Assembly (NCBI GenBank): GCA_036752825.1
Contig: DAIORV010000007.1
Location: forward strand, 1 to 43,063
DNA length: 43,063 nt
DNA from: UBA5177 sp002413265
Lineage (GTDB): Bacteria; Chloroflexota; UBA5177
Reading direction: 5' to 3'
The first letter of the stretch is position 1; every line of letters starts with the position of its first letter. Below are positions 8,225-16,101 of the stretch, piece after piece. Below the pieces are notes generated by a model, which searched no databases, was not told where the DNA came from, and saw only the letters and a program-made list of their open reading frames with translations. The position numbers were made by a program, and so were the translations under genes.

Positions 8225-8462
8225 CAGTATTCCTGAACCATTTGCTTAACAATTCCGTAGCAACATTATACAAGAATCTTCTTGGATTAGGTTCTCTCAG
8301 CGTTCCAATCGTCCGGATATCGCGGTCCTGCACGATATTCCGCGTTTTTTCGACATATCAATCAGGCTGTCATGTTGGTTCAACTACTTATATTGGACTT
8401 ATAGCAATTGCAACTCTAGCATGAGGTGTGAGGCGTCATTTCGTGCAGGGAGGGTGATCGTC
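8225..8462. promoter_or_regulatory. AT-rich divergent control region between LysR gene and NHLP-like peptide gene
   Basis: This 238-bp gap is visibly richer in A and T than its surroundings, with stretches such as CAACATTATACAAGAATC and ACTTATATTGGACTTATAGC. It separates two divergent genes, one a LysR regulator, so it is expected to hold both promoters and a LysR site. Several T-N11-A-like short palindromes could be drawn, but no single one stands out. A ribosome site AGGGAGG precedes the peptide's ATG at 8463. Confidence 0.55.
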
Positions 8463-8684
8463 ATGGCCATCGAACACGTTGAGACAGTCATTGGACGACT
8501 TACCAATGACAGAGCTTTTCGACTGAAGTATTGCGAAGATCCTGACGCTGCGTTGCAAATGTACCTGTCACCGGAACAGATCAAGGCAGTCAAAAGTGGC
8601 GATGGGCACACGCTCTCCGGCATGGGATCTGATCGATGGGATGAGCTGTTTGCTTCCTTATGTAGGGAAGTGCCTGCAGACTAG
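8463..8684 (+). CDS. Small NHLP/Os1348-like peptide (possible RiPP precursor-type protein)
   Basis: A 73-residue protein opening MAIEHVETVIGRLTNDRAFR, followed by EDPDAALQMYLSPEQIKAV. This matches a leader pattern I recognise in NHLP-clan precursor-like proteins (the Os1348 and Franean1_4349 groups): V-E-x-V-I-G-x-x-x-x-D-x-x-F-R then D-P-x-A-A-L-x-x-Y-x-L-x-x-E. The tail (KSGDGHTLSGMGSDRWDE and onward) is short and contains one cysteine (SLCREV) and a glycine/serine patch, unlike the long cysteine-rich cores of classical nitrile-hydratase-leader peptides. The ATG at 8463 is chosen over the earlier in-frame ATG at 8421 because AGGGAGG lies 9 bases upstream and the conserved helix starts there. 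No modification enzyme or exporter is adjacent. It may be an orphan precursor or a small protein with another role. Confidence 0.6.
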   Translation: MAIEHVETVIGRLTNDRAFRLKYCEDPDAALQMYLSPEQIKAVKSGDGHTLSGMGSDRWDELFASLCREVPAD

Positions 8685-8728
8685 TCCCAAATCGCGTTCG
8701 GGTTACGATCCGTCTGGCGAAGACTTTA

Positions 8729-9553
8729 CTATTCCTCCGCCCCATCGCGCTCGGCTCGTTCGTCTCGGTAGGCTCCCCACAGAGTCGGCGGAAGCAGATT
8801 TCGTATCGCTGTCATGGTTTGGGTCCGTGCCCAGGAGTCGCGGATCTCGCGGGATAGCTTCGGCGGTGGCTTGAGGTGGAACGGCTCGCCGAATCGGGCC
8901 ACCAAGGTTTCCTCTTCTTCATAGATTCCGACCGGCAAAAGGCGGGCGCCCGAAGCCGCCAGCAGCAGGAGGAAAGAACCGGCGCCTTCTCTGGCCTCCA
9001 GTAGCTCGGGCGTTGCACCGACCGTTCCTTCGGGCATCAGTCCCAATATTGCTCCGCCACGCAGCGCATCAACCGCCAGACGCATGGAAGCCGCGCGCGA
9101 AGACGGAGACGCGTCCGGTGGCGCCATTGCTATGATGCCGTACGTCCCAAACGCACGTTGGAAAATCCGGCGAATCCATCCGCGGGGTATCGGAATCCCC
9201 CAAAGCGAAAAGGCTTCCCACTCCTGAATGGCGATCCAGCGCACCTCTCGCCCGGTAACCTTGGCCACCGTCTGGCTGACGAATATCGCCGGCCAGGCCA
9301 TCCAGAGGCCGGGACGCTCATAGTGGTTCCCCACGATGACAAACCTTCCCTCCGACGGGATTAGCTCAGAGTCGCGCGACTCTGGATGCTTCGGCATGGA
9401 CCGCACGACGGTTGAGGCATCGCGCGAGAGGAGCCGCCGCCGTCCCGCGAGAACGTAGGCGGCGGCGCGCAGCGCGATGGTGGGTGTTATACGGTACGGG
9501 GGTCCGTAGCGATACCCTGCCGGGCCGGTTCCAAACTGGACATCTCGCCTCAA
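8729..9553 (-). CDS. Lysophospholipid acyltransferase-family protein (PlsC-like), catalytic Asp replaced
   Basis: A 274-residue protein. The segment FVIVGNHYERPGLWMAWPAIF corresponds to acyltransferase motif I, and LGLMPEGTVGA to motif III (PEGT). IRRIFQRAFGTYGII sits where motif II normally lies. The family transfers acyl groups from acyl-CoA or acyl-ACP to lysophosphatidic acid or related acceptors at the inner membrane. Motif I is usually H-x4-D; here the sixth position is glycine (HYERPG), so the canonical histidine-aspartate pair is broken. The start is a TTG at 9553 and is uncertain, since the frame stays open upstream. It is convergent with the small peptide gene (45 bp apart). Its neighbours do not suggest a lipid pathway. 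Confidence 0.75.
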   Translation of the reverse strand: MRRDVQFGTGPAGYRYGPPYRITPTIALRAAAYVLAGRRRLLSRDASTVVRSMPKHPESRDSELIPSEGRFVIVGNHYERPGLWMAWPAIFVSQTVAKVTGREVRWIAIQEWEAFSLWGIPIPRGWIRRIFQRAFGTYGIIAMAPPDASPSSRAASMRLAVDALRGGAILGLMPEGTVGATPELLEAREGAGSFLLLLAASGARLLPVGIYEEEETLVARFGEPFHLKPPPKLSREIRDSWARTQTMTAIRNLLPPTLWGAYRDERAERDGAEE

Positions 9554-9725
9554 CGACCGGTCCAGAAATGATGAGGATCGGACGCGATCGTGCGCTCGTT
9601 CGACGTGTAGTCAGCCACGTGCCCATTACAGCACAAAGCCTCTACCATCCGATCCACGGATTCGGTACACTATTGGCGCACGCGCGCCACTTTCAAACTC
9701 TGGAGACTCGCTGATCAACCGTCGT

Positions 9726-11216
9726 TTGCTATTCCGATCCTTCTCCCTGATTCCGGCCTCACTGATCAGCCTCCTCATTGCCACCGTTCCAGCACATGCG
9801 ACGGCGACTCCTCCAGGTTTCGGTGCCCTTGCGACCATCGCGAATGTTCGCGTTAGCCAAGACACATACCTTGCCCACAGTGAACCCGCAATCGCGGAAA
9901 ATCCGCGCAACTCTAACAACCTGATTGCCGGTTCGAAGATGTTCACCAATCCCGCAAAGTATGAGTTCAAGATCGGCACGTACTACAGCCTCAATGGGGG
10001 CAAAACCTGGCGCGACGACGGGTTCCTTCCTGGCTTCGACGCCTACAACCAGACCTCCGATATAAGCATTGCCTTCGATGCCAAAGGGCGGGCATACGCC
10101 TGTGTTCTGGCCTACAATTCTCAGAGCCAGGCCAGTGGAGTCTTCGTGTCAGTCTCCTCTGACCTCGGAAAGACTTGGGGACAACCTCACGCGGTCTTCC
10201 TCGATACGACGGGCGCCACATTCATCGACAAGCCGTGGATAACCGTCGATCGAAGCACAAGCGCTTACCGCGGCAACGTATACGTCGCCTGGAACCTCGA
10301 CGACAACAGCTCTTCTAATCAGGATCCCGATGCGAGCGGAATCGGAGCTCGGACAGTTTCTCCGACCGCCGCTAGCAGTCCCGATGTCGCGACAACTATC
10401 CAGACCGGTCTGTCGGTTGCGCATTCAAGCGATGGGGCACTGAGCTGGTCAGCCCCGGTGACTCTGGTGCCCTTTGACGCATTCAGCCAGCGCTTCGCTC
10501 TGGGAGCCATCCCTCAGGTTGATCCCAAGGGAGGTCTCCACGTCGCCTATCTGAAATGGGATGAAACGGCAACCGGTACCACCAACAGCCTGGAAATGCG
10601 CTCTTCGACTGATGGGGGCGTGACCTTTTCAAAAGCCCAAAGCATCGTTCCGCTGGTAAACAATTTGCCGAACCTTCTTAAGAGCGGAACGTTTCGCAAT
10701 CTCAGTCTTCCCACTTTTGCTGTATCGCCAAAGGATGGCTCGATGGCCGTAGCCTGGGCGGACATGCGCAATGGAGACGCCGACATCCTCCTGTCGAGGT
10801 CGTCGAACGGTTCGAGCTGGTCCAAGCCCTATCGCGTGAATCACGACGCTCTAGGAAACGGGAAGGATCAATTTCAACCGGAGCTGGCCGTGGCGCCGAA
10901 CGGCACATACACATGCGCCTGGTTCGATCGACGCCATGACCCCAACAACCGCCTCATCAACGAAGAAATCGCCCAGAGCAGCGACGGCGCTCGCACCTTC
11001 GGCCACAATTTCGCCGTCACCAAGAAAATGTGGGATCCGGCGATCGATGCTCCTCATCCGGAGGGTGACCCCAAGGTAACCTTCATCGGCGACTATCAAG
11101 CTCTTGCAGTGGACAATCACACAGTCCACCCACTTTGGAACGACACCCAGAACGGCAGCACTCAGGAGATCCGAACTGCCGTTATCTCGGTGCGCATGTT
11201 CGATCGCAGGCGGTAA
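9726..11216 (+). CDS. Secreted sialidase-like/BNR-repeat protein
   Basis: A 496-residue protein with an N-terminal signal peptide ending near VPAHA (residues 21-25), then a six-bladed-propeller-type domain. Asp-box-like motifs recur: SLNGGKTW (88-95), SSDLGKTW (144-151), SSDGALSW, SSTDGGVTF, SRSSNGSSW and SSDGARTF. This is the sialidase/neuraminidase superfamily pattern, but the arginine triad of true sialidases cannot be confirmed by eye, so hydrolase activity is not claimed. The TTG at 9726 is given as the start, with a caveat. The GGAG at 9702-9705 is 20 bases away, whereas the in-frame CTG at 9711 is at ideal spacing and would add the basic residues INRR in front of the hydrophobic core, improving the signal peptide. 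The gene ends 15 bp before the convergent response regulator. Confidence 0.83.
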   Translation: MLFRSFSLIPASLISLLIATVPAHATATPPGFGALATIANVRVSQDTYLAHSEPAIAENPRNSNNLIAGSKMFTNPAKYEFKIGTYYSLNGGKTWRDDGFLPGFDAYNQTSDISIAFDAKGRAYACVLAYNSQSQASGVFVSVSSDLGKTWGQPHAVFLDTTGATFIDKPWITVDRSTSAYRGNVYVAWNLDDNSSSNQDPDASGIGARTVSPTAASSPDVATTIQTGLSVAHSSDGALSWSAPVTLVPFDAFSQRFALGAIPQVDPKGGLHVAYLKWDETATGTTNSLEMRSSTDGGVTFSKAQSIVPLVNNLPNLLKSGTFRNLSLPTFAVSPKDGSMAVAWADMRNGDADILLSRSSNGSSWSKPYRVNHDALGNGKDQFQPELAVAPNGTYTCAWFDRRHDPNNRLINEEIAQSSDGARTFGHNFAVTKKMWDPAIDAPHPEGDPKVTFIGDYQALAVDNHTVHPLWNDTQNGSTQEIRTAVISVRMFDRRR

Positions 11217-11231
11217 GCGACCGGCTTTTTC

Positions 11232-11654
11232 TCAGGATGTTTCGCGCTGCCTGACCCTGCCGATCAGTAGGCTCTGAATCAGATCGCAGAAGCGATCGAT
11301 GTCAAACGGCTTGCCGATCGATGCCTGAAACAGATCGGTATGCATGGCGAGCTCTCGCATGATATTCGAAGCAGACATGGCGACCATCGGCGTGTGCTTG
11401 AAACCATGATCCCGAAGCTCCTGGGCGACGTCGATGCCGCTTCTACCCGGGAGCATGATGTCGACCAGAACTAGTGATGGATCATGGCGCTTTGCGGATT
11501 CCAGAGCCCCACTCGGGTGCGAGACACCAATGGGAACGTGGCCCTCACAGTGAATGACGTCCTCCAAGAGCTGAAGCACGTTCAGATCGTCCTCCACGAC
11601 GAGAATAGACTCCCCCGGCGTTATATCCATAGGCACATGCTTAGCACGATCCAT
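11232..11654 (-). CDS. Single-domain response regulator (CheY-like)
   Basis: A 140-residue stand-alone receiver domain. The acidic pocket is in ILVVEDDLNVL, the phospho-acceptor in LVLVDIMLPGRSG, the switch serine in VAMSASN and the lysine in SIGKPFDIDRF. There is no output domain, so it probably acts by protein contact or as a phosphorelay intermediate. No kinase is directly adjacent; the histidine kinase at 13179 is about 1.5 kb away on the opposite strand and could be its partner, but nothing in the sequence proves this. Two start codons are possible (ATG at 11654 or 11630); the longer form adds eight polar residues before the domain. Confidence 0.9.
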   Translation of the reverse strand: MDRAKHVPMDITPGESILVVEDDLNVLQLLEDVIHCEGHVPIGVSHPSGALESAKRHDPSLVLVDIMLPGRSGIDVAQELRDHGFKHTPMVAMSASNIMRELAMHTDLFQASIGKPFDIDRFCDLIQSLLIGRVRQRETS

Positions 11655-11811
11655 GCCGCGAGATTTCGAATATCAATGTTCGATCCGGCCGCAAACAAGA
11701 CACCGTAGAGCTCGTCAAAGGGCCCGAGCCCTCCTCATCATCCAGGAGCGATCTCCTGATTGCTTTTCTTTCTCGAGATCCGCAGGAGGTCCGGCCGGTA
11801 ATTTCTGAGGG

Positions 11812-12510
11812 CTACGGTCCTACATAAAGGATGCGCCGGCAATGTGGACAGGTGACGATCTCATTGCCTCTCGCATGCTGCAGATCCTTGGCAGGGATAG
11901 AGACGTGGCACCAGGCGCAGACGCCGCCGGAAACCTGCGAAACCGCGTGTCCCATCGACTTTCGAGTCGACTCATAGAGGTTCCGGGTCCGAGGATCGAT
12001 TGACTCCAAAAGAGGCTGGCGCTCGGACCGAAGCCGTGCAATCTCGTTCGCCGCCTCCTGCTCCAGTTGCGCTAATCGTGGCCTCGCGGCCTCCGCCTCG
12101 CGTTCCACGGCTTCGAGCCGAGTCTTGGCTCTCGCCATTTCTTCGCGCAAACTGTCCAGCTCGTCCATCGCCTGCAGGCATTGCTCTTCCAATTCGTCGC
12201 GTCGCGTGGCCCAGTGCTGCAGTTCTTTCTCGAGAGAAGAAAGCTCACGGGGGTCGACTACTTTTCCCGAATACATGCGCTCTCGTGTTTTCTTGATGCG
12301 CGCTTCGAGATCCGCCAGGTCGGCCTCAGCGGATCGGTTCTCGTGGGCCGCGGCCGACTCCTTCTCAGCAAGCCGATCGAGAACGGAGCGTGCCGTTTCC
12401 AGCCCTGGGTTGCGCTGCGCCCGGCGCCGGAGCTCGCGTAGCGCCGTTTCGCGCGCCTCCACATCGGAGTCCAGTTGTTCCAGACGGAATACAGTTTCCG
12501 CAAGCGCCAT
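11812..12510 (-). CDS. Coiled-coil zinc-ribbon protein (CT398/DUF164-like)
   Basis: A 232-residue protein. Residues 1-170 form a long charged antiparallel coiled coil, rich in heptads of Leu, Glu, Arg and Ala (for example LEQLDSDVEARETALRELRR). The C-terminus is a small zinc ribbon, with CAWCHVSIPAKDLQHARG and VTCPHCRRILY giving two CxxC pairs. This architecture matches the widespread CT398/DUF164 zinc-ribbon family. The family's role is not firmly defined; structural work on relatives points to interactions with secretion or nucleic-acid machinery. The hydrophilic tail and lack of a signal indicate a cytosolic protein. A small hypothetical gene follows upstream on the same strand, and the pair may be cotranscribed (90 bp apart). 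Confidence 0.88.
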   Translation of the reverse strand: MALAETVFRLEQLDSDVEARETALRELRRRAQRNPGLETARSVLDRLAEKESAAAHENRSAEADLADLEARIKKTRERMYSGKVVDPRELSSLEKELQHWATRRDELEEQCLQAMDELDSLREEMARAKTRLEAVEREAEAARPRLAQLEQEAANEIARLRSERQPLLESIDPRTRNLYESTRKSMGHAVSQVSGGVCAWCHVSIPAKDLQHARGNEIVTCPHCRRILYVGP

Positions 12511-12599
12511 TCACTACTCCCCGCCGCCGGTGCGACAGTATACCTTTCACTGCGCCAGTTGACGGTGAGACGACGCTCAGCGAAAAATCCCGCGGAAGC

Positions 12600-13100
12600 T
12601 TACTGCTTCTTCGGCACCGGTCTCAGCTTGAAGGAGGACAGCATCCTCAGCATGGTCGAGCGCAGCGACTTGTACTTGAGGTCGTAGGAGGCCGTGAGAC
12701 GCCAGATGGCGCCTCGCGAGACAAAGCACACCTGCTCAACCGTCCATCGGTTTCCGAAGCTCTCAAAATCGGCCGCCGTGAGTCGACGCCGATGTCCGTC
12801 AACAGCGAGCCATCCCGAGCTCCTCACGTGCAAACCGCCCTGGTTCTGCAAATACTTCTGAGGGTCCGGAAGAGCGGTTCCAGGGATCGTAAAGATGTTG
12901 ACGTCTGTTGTGGCGCTGCCCAGCGCGGGACTGAAGTAGTCGATGTTGCGGTGCGCCACGTTTATGTAGACCACATGGCTGAAAGAAGAAGGCTGGGAGA
13001 TGCCATAGGGGTAGACGCCGCTCGAAAAATGCAGCCACGTGATGGTCACATGGCTCAACACTACGAGGCTCACGACGCGGACCAGTGCGGACCCTCCCAT
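12600..13100 (-). CDS. Hypothetical membrane-anchored protein
   Basis: About 166 residues. The N-terminal segment ALVRVVSLVVLSHVTITWLHF is hydrophobic and probably a signal or membrane anchor. The outer part has alternating hydrophobic strands and one cysteine. Phrases such as YINVAHRNIDYFSPALGS and GRAIWRL-like strands (SRGAIWRLTASYDLKYK) suggest a small beta-rich domain resembling the DUF1795/PsbP-type fold only loosely, so no family is claimed. The ATG at 13100 is chosen; the longer reading from a GTG at 13157 adds a basic stretch with no ribosome site. The gene is divergent from the sensor kinase at 13179, which raises the possibility of a shared promoter region. Confidence 0.6.
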   Translation of the reverse strand: MGGSALVRVVSLVVLSHVTITWLHFSSGVYPYGISQPSSFSHVVYINVAHRNIDYFSPALGSATTDVNIFTIPGTALPDPQKYLQNQGGLHVRSSGWLAVDGHRRRLTAADFESFGNRWTVEQVCFVSRGAIWRLTASYDLKYKSLRSTMLRMLSSFKLRPVPKKQ

Positions 13101-13178
13101 ACGCCGATGGTAGAGAGTGGCCTGGCGAGGCCGCAAACAACGGTAGAATGACCACACAGTGCAAGGGCATCCCGCGTC

Positions 13179-15002
13179 ATGAAGATCCGTATTCCGTCCC
13201 TACGCTGGCGGCTGGTAACTGTCATGGTGCTTGCCGACCTGGTGGTCGCGGCCACCACTGGCTTCGTGACTTACACCACCCAGCAGGGAAGCCTTCAAGA
13301 TCAGCTGGTCACGCAGGCAAGGGCCGGTGCCACCATCTTGGCCGCAGGCGCCATTCCGATTCTCAGTAGTTCTCGCGGCCCCGAGGAGCGCGGGCTTCTT
13401 TCGAGCTTGGTTGCGGATGTCGTTTCGAACAAAGACATTACGTACGCGGCCGTTTTTGACCCGCACGGCAAGGCGCTCGCCTCCACCAGACCATCGGACC
13501 TCACTCGCAGTCTCCGCCTTCCGCTAGGTCGACTGAACGGCCACCAGATTCTTGGAAATGGCGACGTTCAGGCGGAGACGCCGGCGGTGTCTAACGTGGG
13601 CCCCATTGGGTTTGCCGTAGTAACGGCGTCGAGCAGGACGGCTCGTCAAGACCTCGTGAGATCCACGCTGGCAAGCGTCGCCGTGCGTGGACTTGGCCTC
13701 CTCGTCTTCCTGCTACTGTCCCTTGCTATTGCGCAGTACCTGATCGCACCACTTGAGAATTTGGCCCGTGCCGCTCGTTCGATCGGACGAGGAGAGCTTT
13801 CAACCCGCGTCCCGCAAGGTGGTACCACGGAGCTTGCCACACTTGCTCAGACCTTCAATAACATGGCCGAATCACTGGAGCAGCGCATCAAGCAGCTCTC
13901 GTTCCTGGCCGCCGCCGGATCAACGCTACCTAACACCTTCCGGAACGCGGGAGACGTGCGGCCCATCATCGCTCAGTTTTGTGCCCAGCTCGGCGCGTCC
14001 GCAGCTGGTCTCGTTCCCAGAGAAGAAGGCGATCTTGAGCCACTCTGGTACGAGGACGAGCCTGCGGGCAGAGGACTCGCGGAAACTGCAGCCGTGGTTG
14101 GGCGCACGGCGCGAGCGGCGGCCACGTTCGTCCGAGACCAAAACTCAGTCATGGTGGTGCCGGTTCTCGGAAACGCCGTCTTCGTCGCAATCCGGAGCGG
14201 CCAAGAGCCATTTTCGCCAGAAGAGCAGCAAGTCGTCATCAACTTCGCGTACGAGCTCGGTATCGCAGCCGACAATGCCCGCCTCTTTGAGAGTCAGCAG
14301 GAGGCACTGGCGGTCAAGGACCAGTTCCTCTCGATCGTCTCGCATGAGCTTCGGACTCCGCTGACGACGATAAAGGGCTACTCGCAGATGCTGCTGCGCC
14401 GATTGTCCGGAGACGAGACCGACGGCAGGTATGCGGCCAACATAGATGCGCAGGTAACCAGGCTCACCCGTCTGGTCGACGATCTTTTAGACGTGACCAG
14501 GTTCTCTCGAGGTCAGTTCGAGCTCGAGCTCGCCCGCATGGACCTGCGTCCCATCCTTCAAGAGATGGTTACGCGCTTCAGGATCGTCGCTCCGAGACAC
14601 AGCTTCCGTCTGGACGTACGGGACGACTCATTCAGCGGCGAGTGGGATCACGATCGCCTGGAGCAGGTGCTGAACAACCTACTGAGCAATGCGGTGAAAT
14701 ATTCTCCCGACGGTGGCGAGATAACAGTTCGCGCACATCGAGAGGGCGACTCAGCCGTCATCAGCGTTCACGACCAGGGCATCGGCATCGACCAAGAACA
14801 TCAACGTCATCTTTTCGAGCGTTTCTACCGCGCCGGCGGCGATACCAACGACATAAAAGGTATGGGCCTGGGGCTCTACGTCGCTCGCCGCATCATCGAG
14901 GCCCACCACGGACGCATCTCAGTGCGTAGCGCACCCGGAGAGGGCAGCGAGTTCACAGTGACGCTGCCGCTGGAAGCTCAGCCCGCGGCGGTGCAGACCT
15001 AG
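13179..15002 (+). CDS. Sensor histidine kinase with HAMP and GAF-like domains
   Basis: A 607-residue membrane kinase. One helix at about 9-30, an outward sensor region (about 31-165) and a second helix (about 168-188, LGLLVFLLLSLAIAQYLI) frame the periplasmic or extracellular sensor. HAMP follows (IAPLENLARAARSIGRGELS), then a GAF-like linker domain (about 245-380). The dimerisation and phospho-acceptor domain has SIVSHELRTPLTTIKGYSQM, with His near residue 389. The ATP-binding domain has the N box NNLLSNAVKYS, DQGIGID and GMGLGLYVAR (G boxes). The protein autophosphorylates and passes phosphate to a response regulator. None is immediately downstream; the stand-alone receiver at 11232 is the nearest candidate. 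A tRNA gene on the other strand follows the stop. Confidence 0.95.
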   Translation: MKIRIPSLRWRLVTVMVLADLVVAATTGFVTYTTQQGSLQDQLVTQARAGATILAAGAIPILSSSRGPEERGLLSSLVADVVSNKDITYAAVFDPHGKALASTRPSDLTRSLRLPLGRLNGHQILGNGDVQAETPAVSNVGPIGFAVVTASSRTARQDLVRSTLASVAVRGLGLLVFLLLSLAIAQYLIAPLENLARAARSIGRGELSTRVPQGGTTELATLAQTFNNMAESLEQRIKQLSFLAAAGSTLPNTFRNAGDVRPIIAQFCAQLGASAAGLVPREEGDLEPLWYEDEPAGRGLAETAAVVGRTARAAATFVRDQNSVMVVPVLGNAVFVAIRSGQEPFSPEEQQVVINFAYELGIAADNARLFESQQEALAVKDQFLSIVSHELRTPLTTIKGYSQMLLRRLSGDETDGRYAANIDAQVTRLTRLVDDLLDVTRFSRGQFELELARMDLRPILQEMVTRFRIVAPRHSFRLDVRDDSFSGEWDHDRLEQVLNNLLSNAVKYSPDGGEITVRAHREGDSAVISVHDQGIGIDQEHQRHLFERFYRAGGDTNDIKGMGLGLYVARRIIEAHHGRISVRSAPGEGSEFTVTLPLEAQPAAVQT

Positions 15003-15060
15003 CCGGCTGCATCGAGAAGTGGCGCCGCTCCTCGCCGCAAAAGATCCGCAAAAGCGATAC

Positions 15061-15078
15061 GACCTCCGCGAGGAGGTC
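15061..15078 (-). terminator. Stem-loop downstream of tRNA-Pro, possible terminator
   Basis: GACCTCC, GCGA, GGAGGTC form a perfect 7-bp stem with a 4-base loop, directly beyond the 3' end of the minus-strand tRNA. Reading on, the minus strand has CGTTTT-like bases (ATCGCTTTTGCGG) but no continuous U-run, so it is a weak or atypical terminator, or a processing stem. Confidence 0.45.
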
Positions 15079-15080
15079 AT

Positions 15081-15158
<78 letters not shown>

Positions 15159-15298
15159 AAGTCGCCCCGCAGTCTACTGCCTTGCTCGCATAGGTGGCAA
15201 GGCGATGAACTGGTTCAGCGGACGCGACACCTGGCTGGTGAAGACGCCTGACTCATCCGGATAGACTCCAAGAGAGTGAATCTTCCGAAGGGGTAAGG

Positions 15299-16093
15299 AT
15301 GCGGCGTCCCGACCTGCGTGACAAGACCGCCATCGTCACCGGCAGTGGACGCGGAATTGGCCGCGCTGCTGCGTTGAAGATCGCCGACTGTGGCGCACGG
15401 GTCATCGTCACCGCCCGCACCGAGAATCAGATCGACGCAGTCGCACAGGAGATTCTGAATCAAGGCGGTGACGCGAAATCAATCCGTGCCGACGTATCAA
15501 GGGAGGCCGACGTTCATCAATTGTTCGAAGCCGCCGGTAATGTCGACATTCTGGTCAACAACGCTGGAGTCATATGGCCCATTGACCTCCTCGCCAATAG
15601 TGATCCGGCTGCGTGGCGACAAAGCATTGACATCAATCTCACGTCGGTCTACAGCACCATGCGCGAGGCGCTGCCCGGGATGTTGTCGCGTGGTTGGGGA
15701 CGGATCGTCAACGTCTCCTCGGGCTCCGCTCGCGGCACCGTGGCCGGATGGAGCGCCTACTCGGCCGCCAAGGCGGGAGTTGAAGCCATGACCTCAGTTG
15801 CAGCTCGTGAAGTCGCGGATAGCGGCGTGAGGATCAATGCCGTCCGTCCGGGTATTGTCGATACCGAGCTGCAGGTCGAGATCCGTTCGAGCTCCGAGGA
15901 ACAGTTCACCAGCGAGAACGTGGAACGCTACCGCAGCTACCCGGACCGAGGTCTACTCCGGCCTCCCGAGCACCCCGCTCGTCTCATTCTTTGGCTGCTT
16001 TCCCCCGAAGCCGACAATGTCAACGGGGAGCTGCTGGTACTTGACGATCCGGATGTGGCGGCAAGGGTCGGGTTGACCCCGATGGGTCGATAG
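15299..16093 (+). CDS. SDR-family NAD(P)-dependent oxidoreductase
   Basis: A 264-residue classical short-chain dehydrogenase/reductase. The cofactor motif TGSGRGIG is at 14-21, NNAG at 87-90, and the catalytic triad is Ser141 (NVSSGSA), Tyr154 and Lys158 (YSAAKAG). The residue after the first beta strand and the ADVS segment suggest an NADP or NAD preference that cannot be settled by eye. The C-terminus has a family-typical NGELLVLDD in place of the usual NGQ-x-x-x-x-DGG, so it is slightly divergent. The enzyme is cytosolic; its substrate is unknown. It is convergent with cysteine synthase, with 8 bp between the stops. The start ATG has GAAGGGGT just upstream. Confidence 0.92.
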   Translation: MRRPDLRDKTAIVTGSGRGIGRAAALKIADCGARVIVTARTENQIDAVAQEILNQGGDAKSIRADVSREADVHQLFEAAGNVDILVNNAGVIWPIDLLANSDPAAWRQSIDINLTSVYSTMREALPGMLSRGWGRIVNVSSGSARGTVAGWSAYSAAKAGVEAMTSVAAREVADSGVRINAVRPGIVDTELQVEIRSSSEEQFTSENVERYRSYPDRGLLRPPEHPARLILWLLSPEADNVNGELLVLDDPDVAARVGLTPMGR

Positions 16094-16101
16094 ACCCGCG
16101 C

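Noticed and set aside
11743..11758. CAGGAG-CGAT-CTCCTG hairpin with T-rich bases following
   Set aside because: There is no plus-strand gene upstream for it to terminate, and the stem is only 6 bp; left as an unassigned hairpin.
12390..13151. 253-residue plus-strand frame across two minus-strand genes
   Set aside because: No motifs, antisense to a zinc-ribbon gene and a membrane-anchored protein gene.
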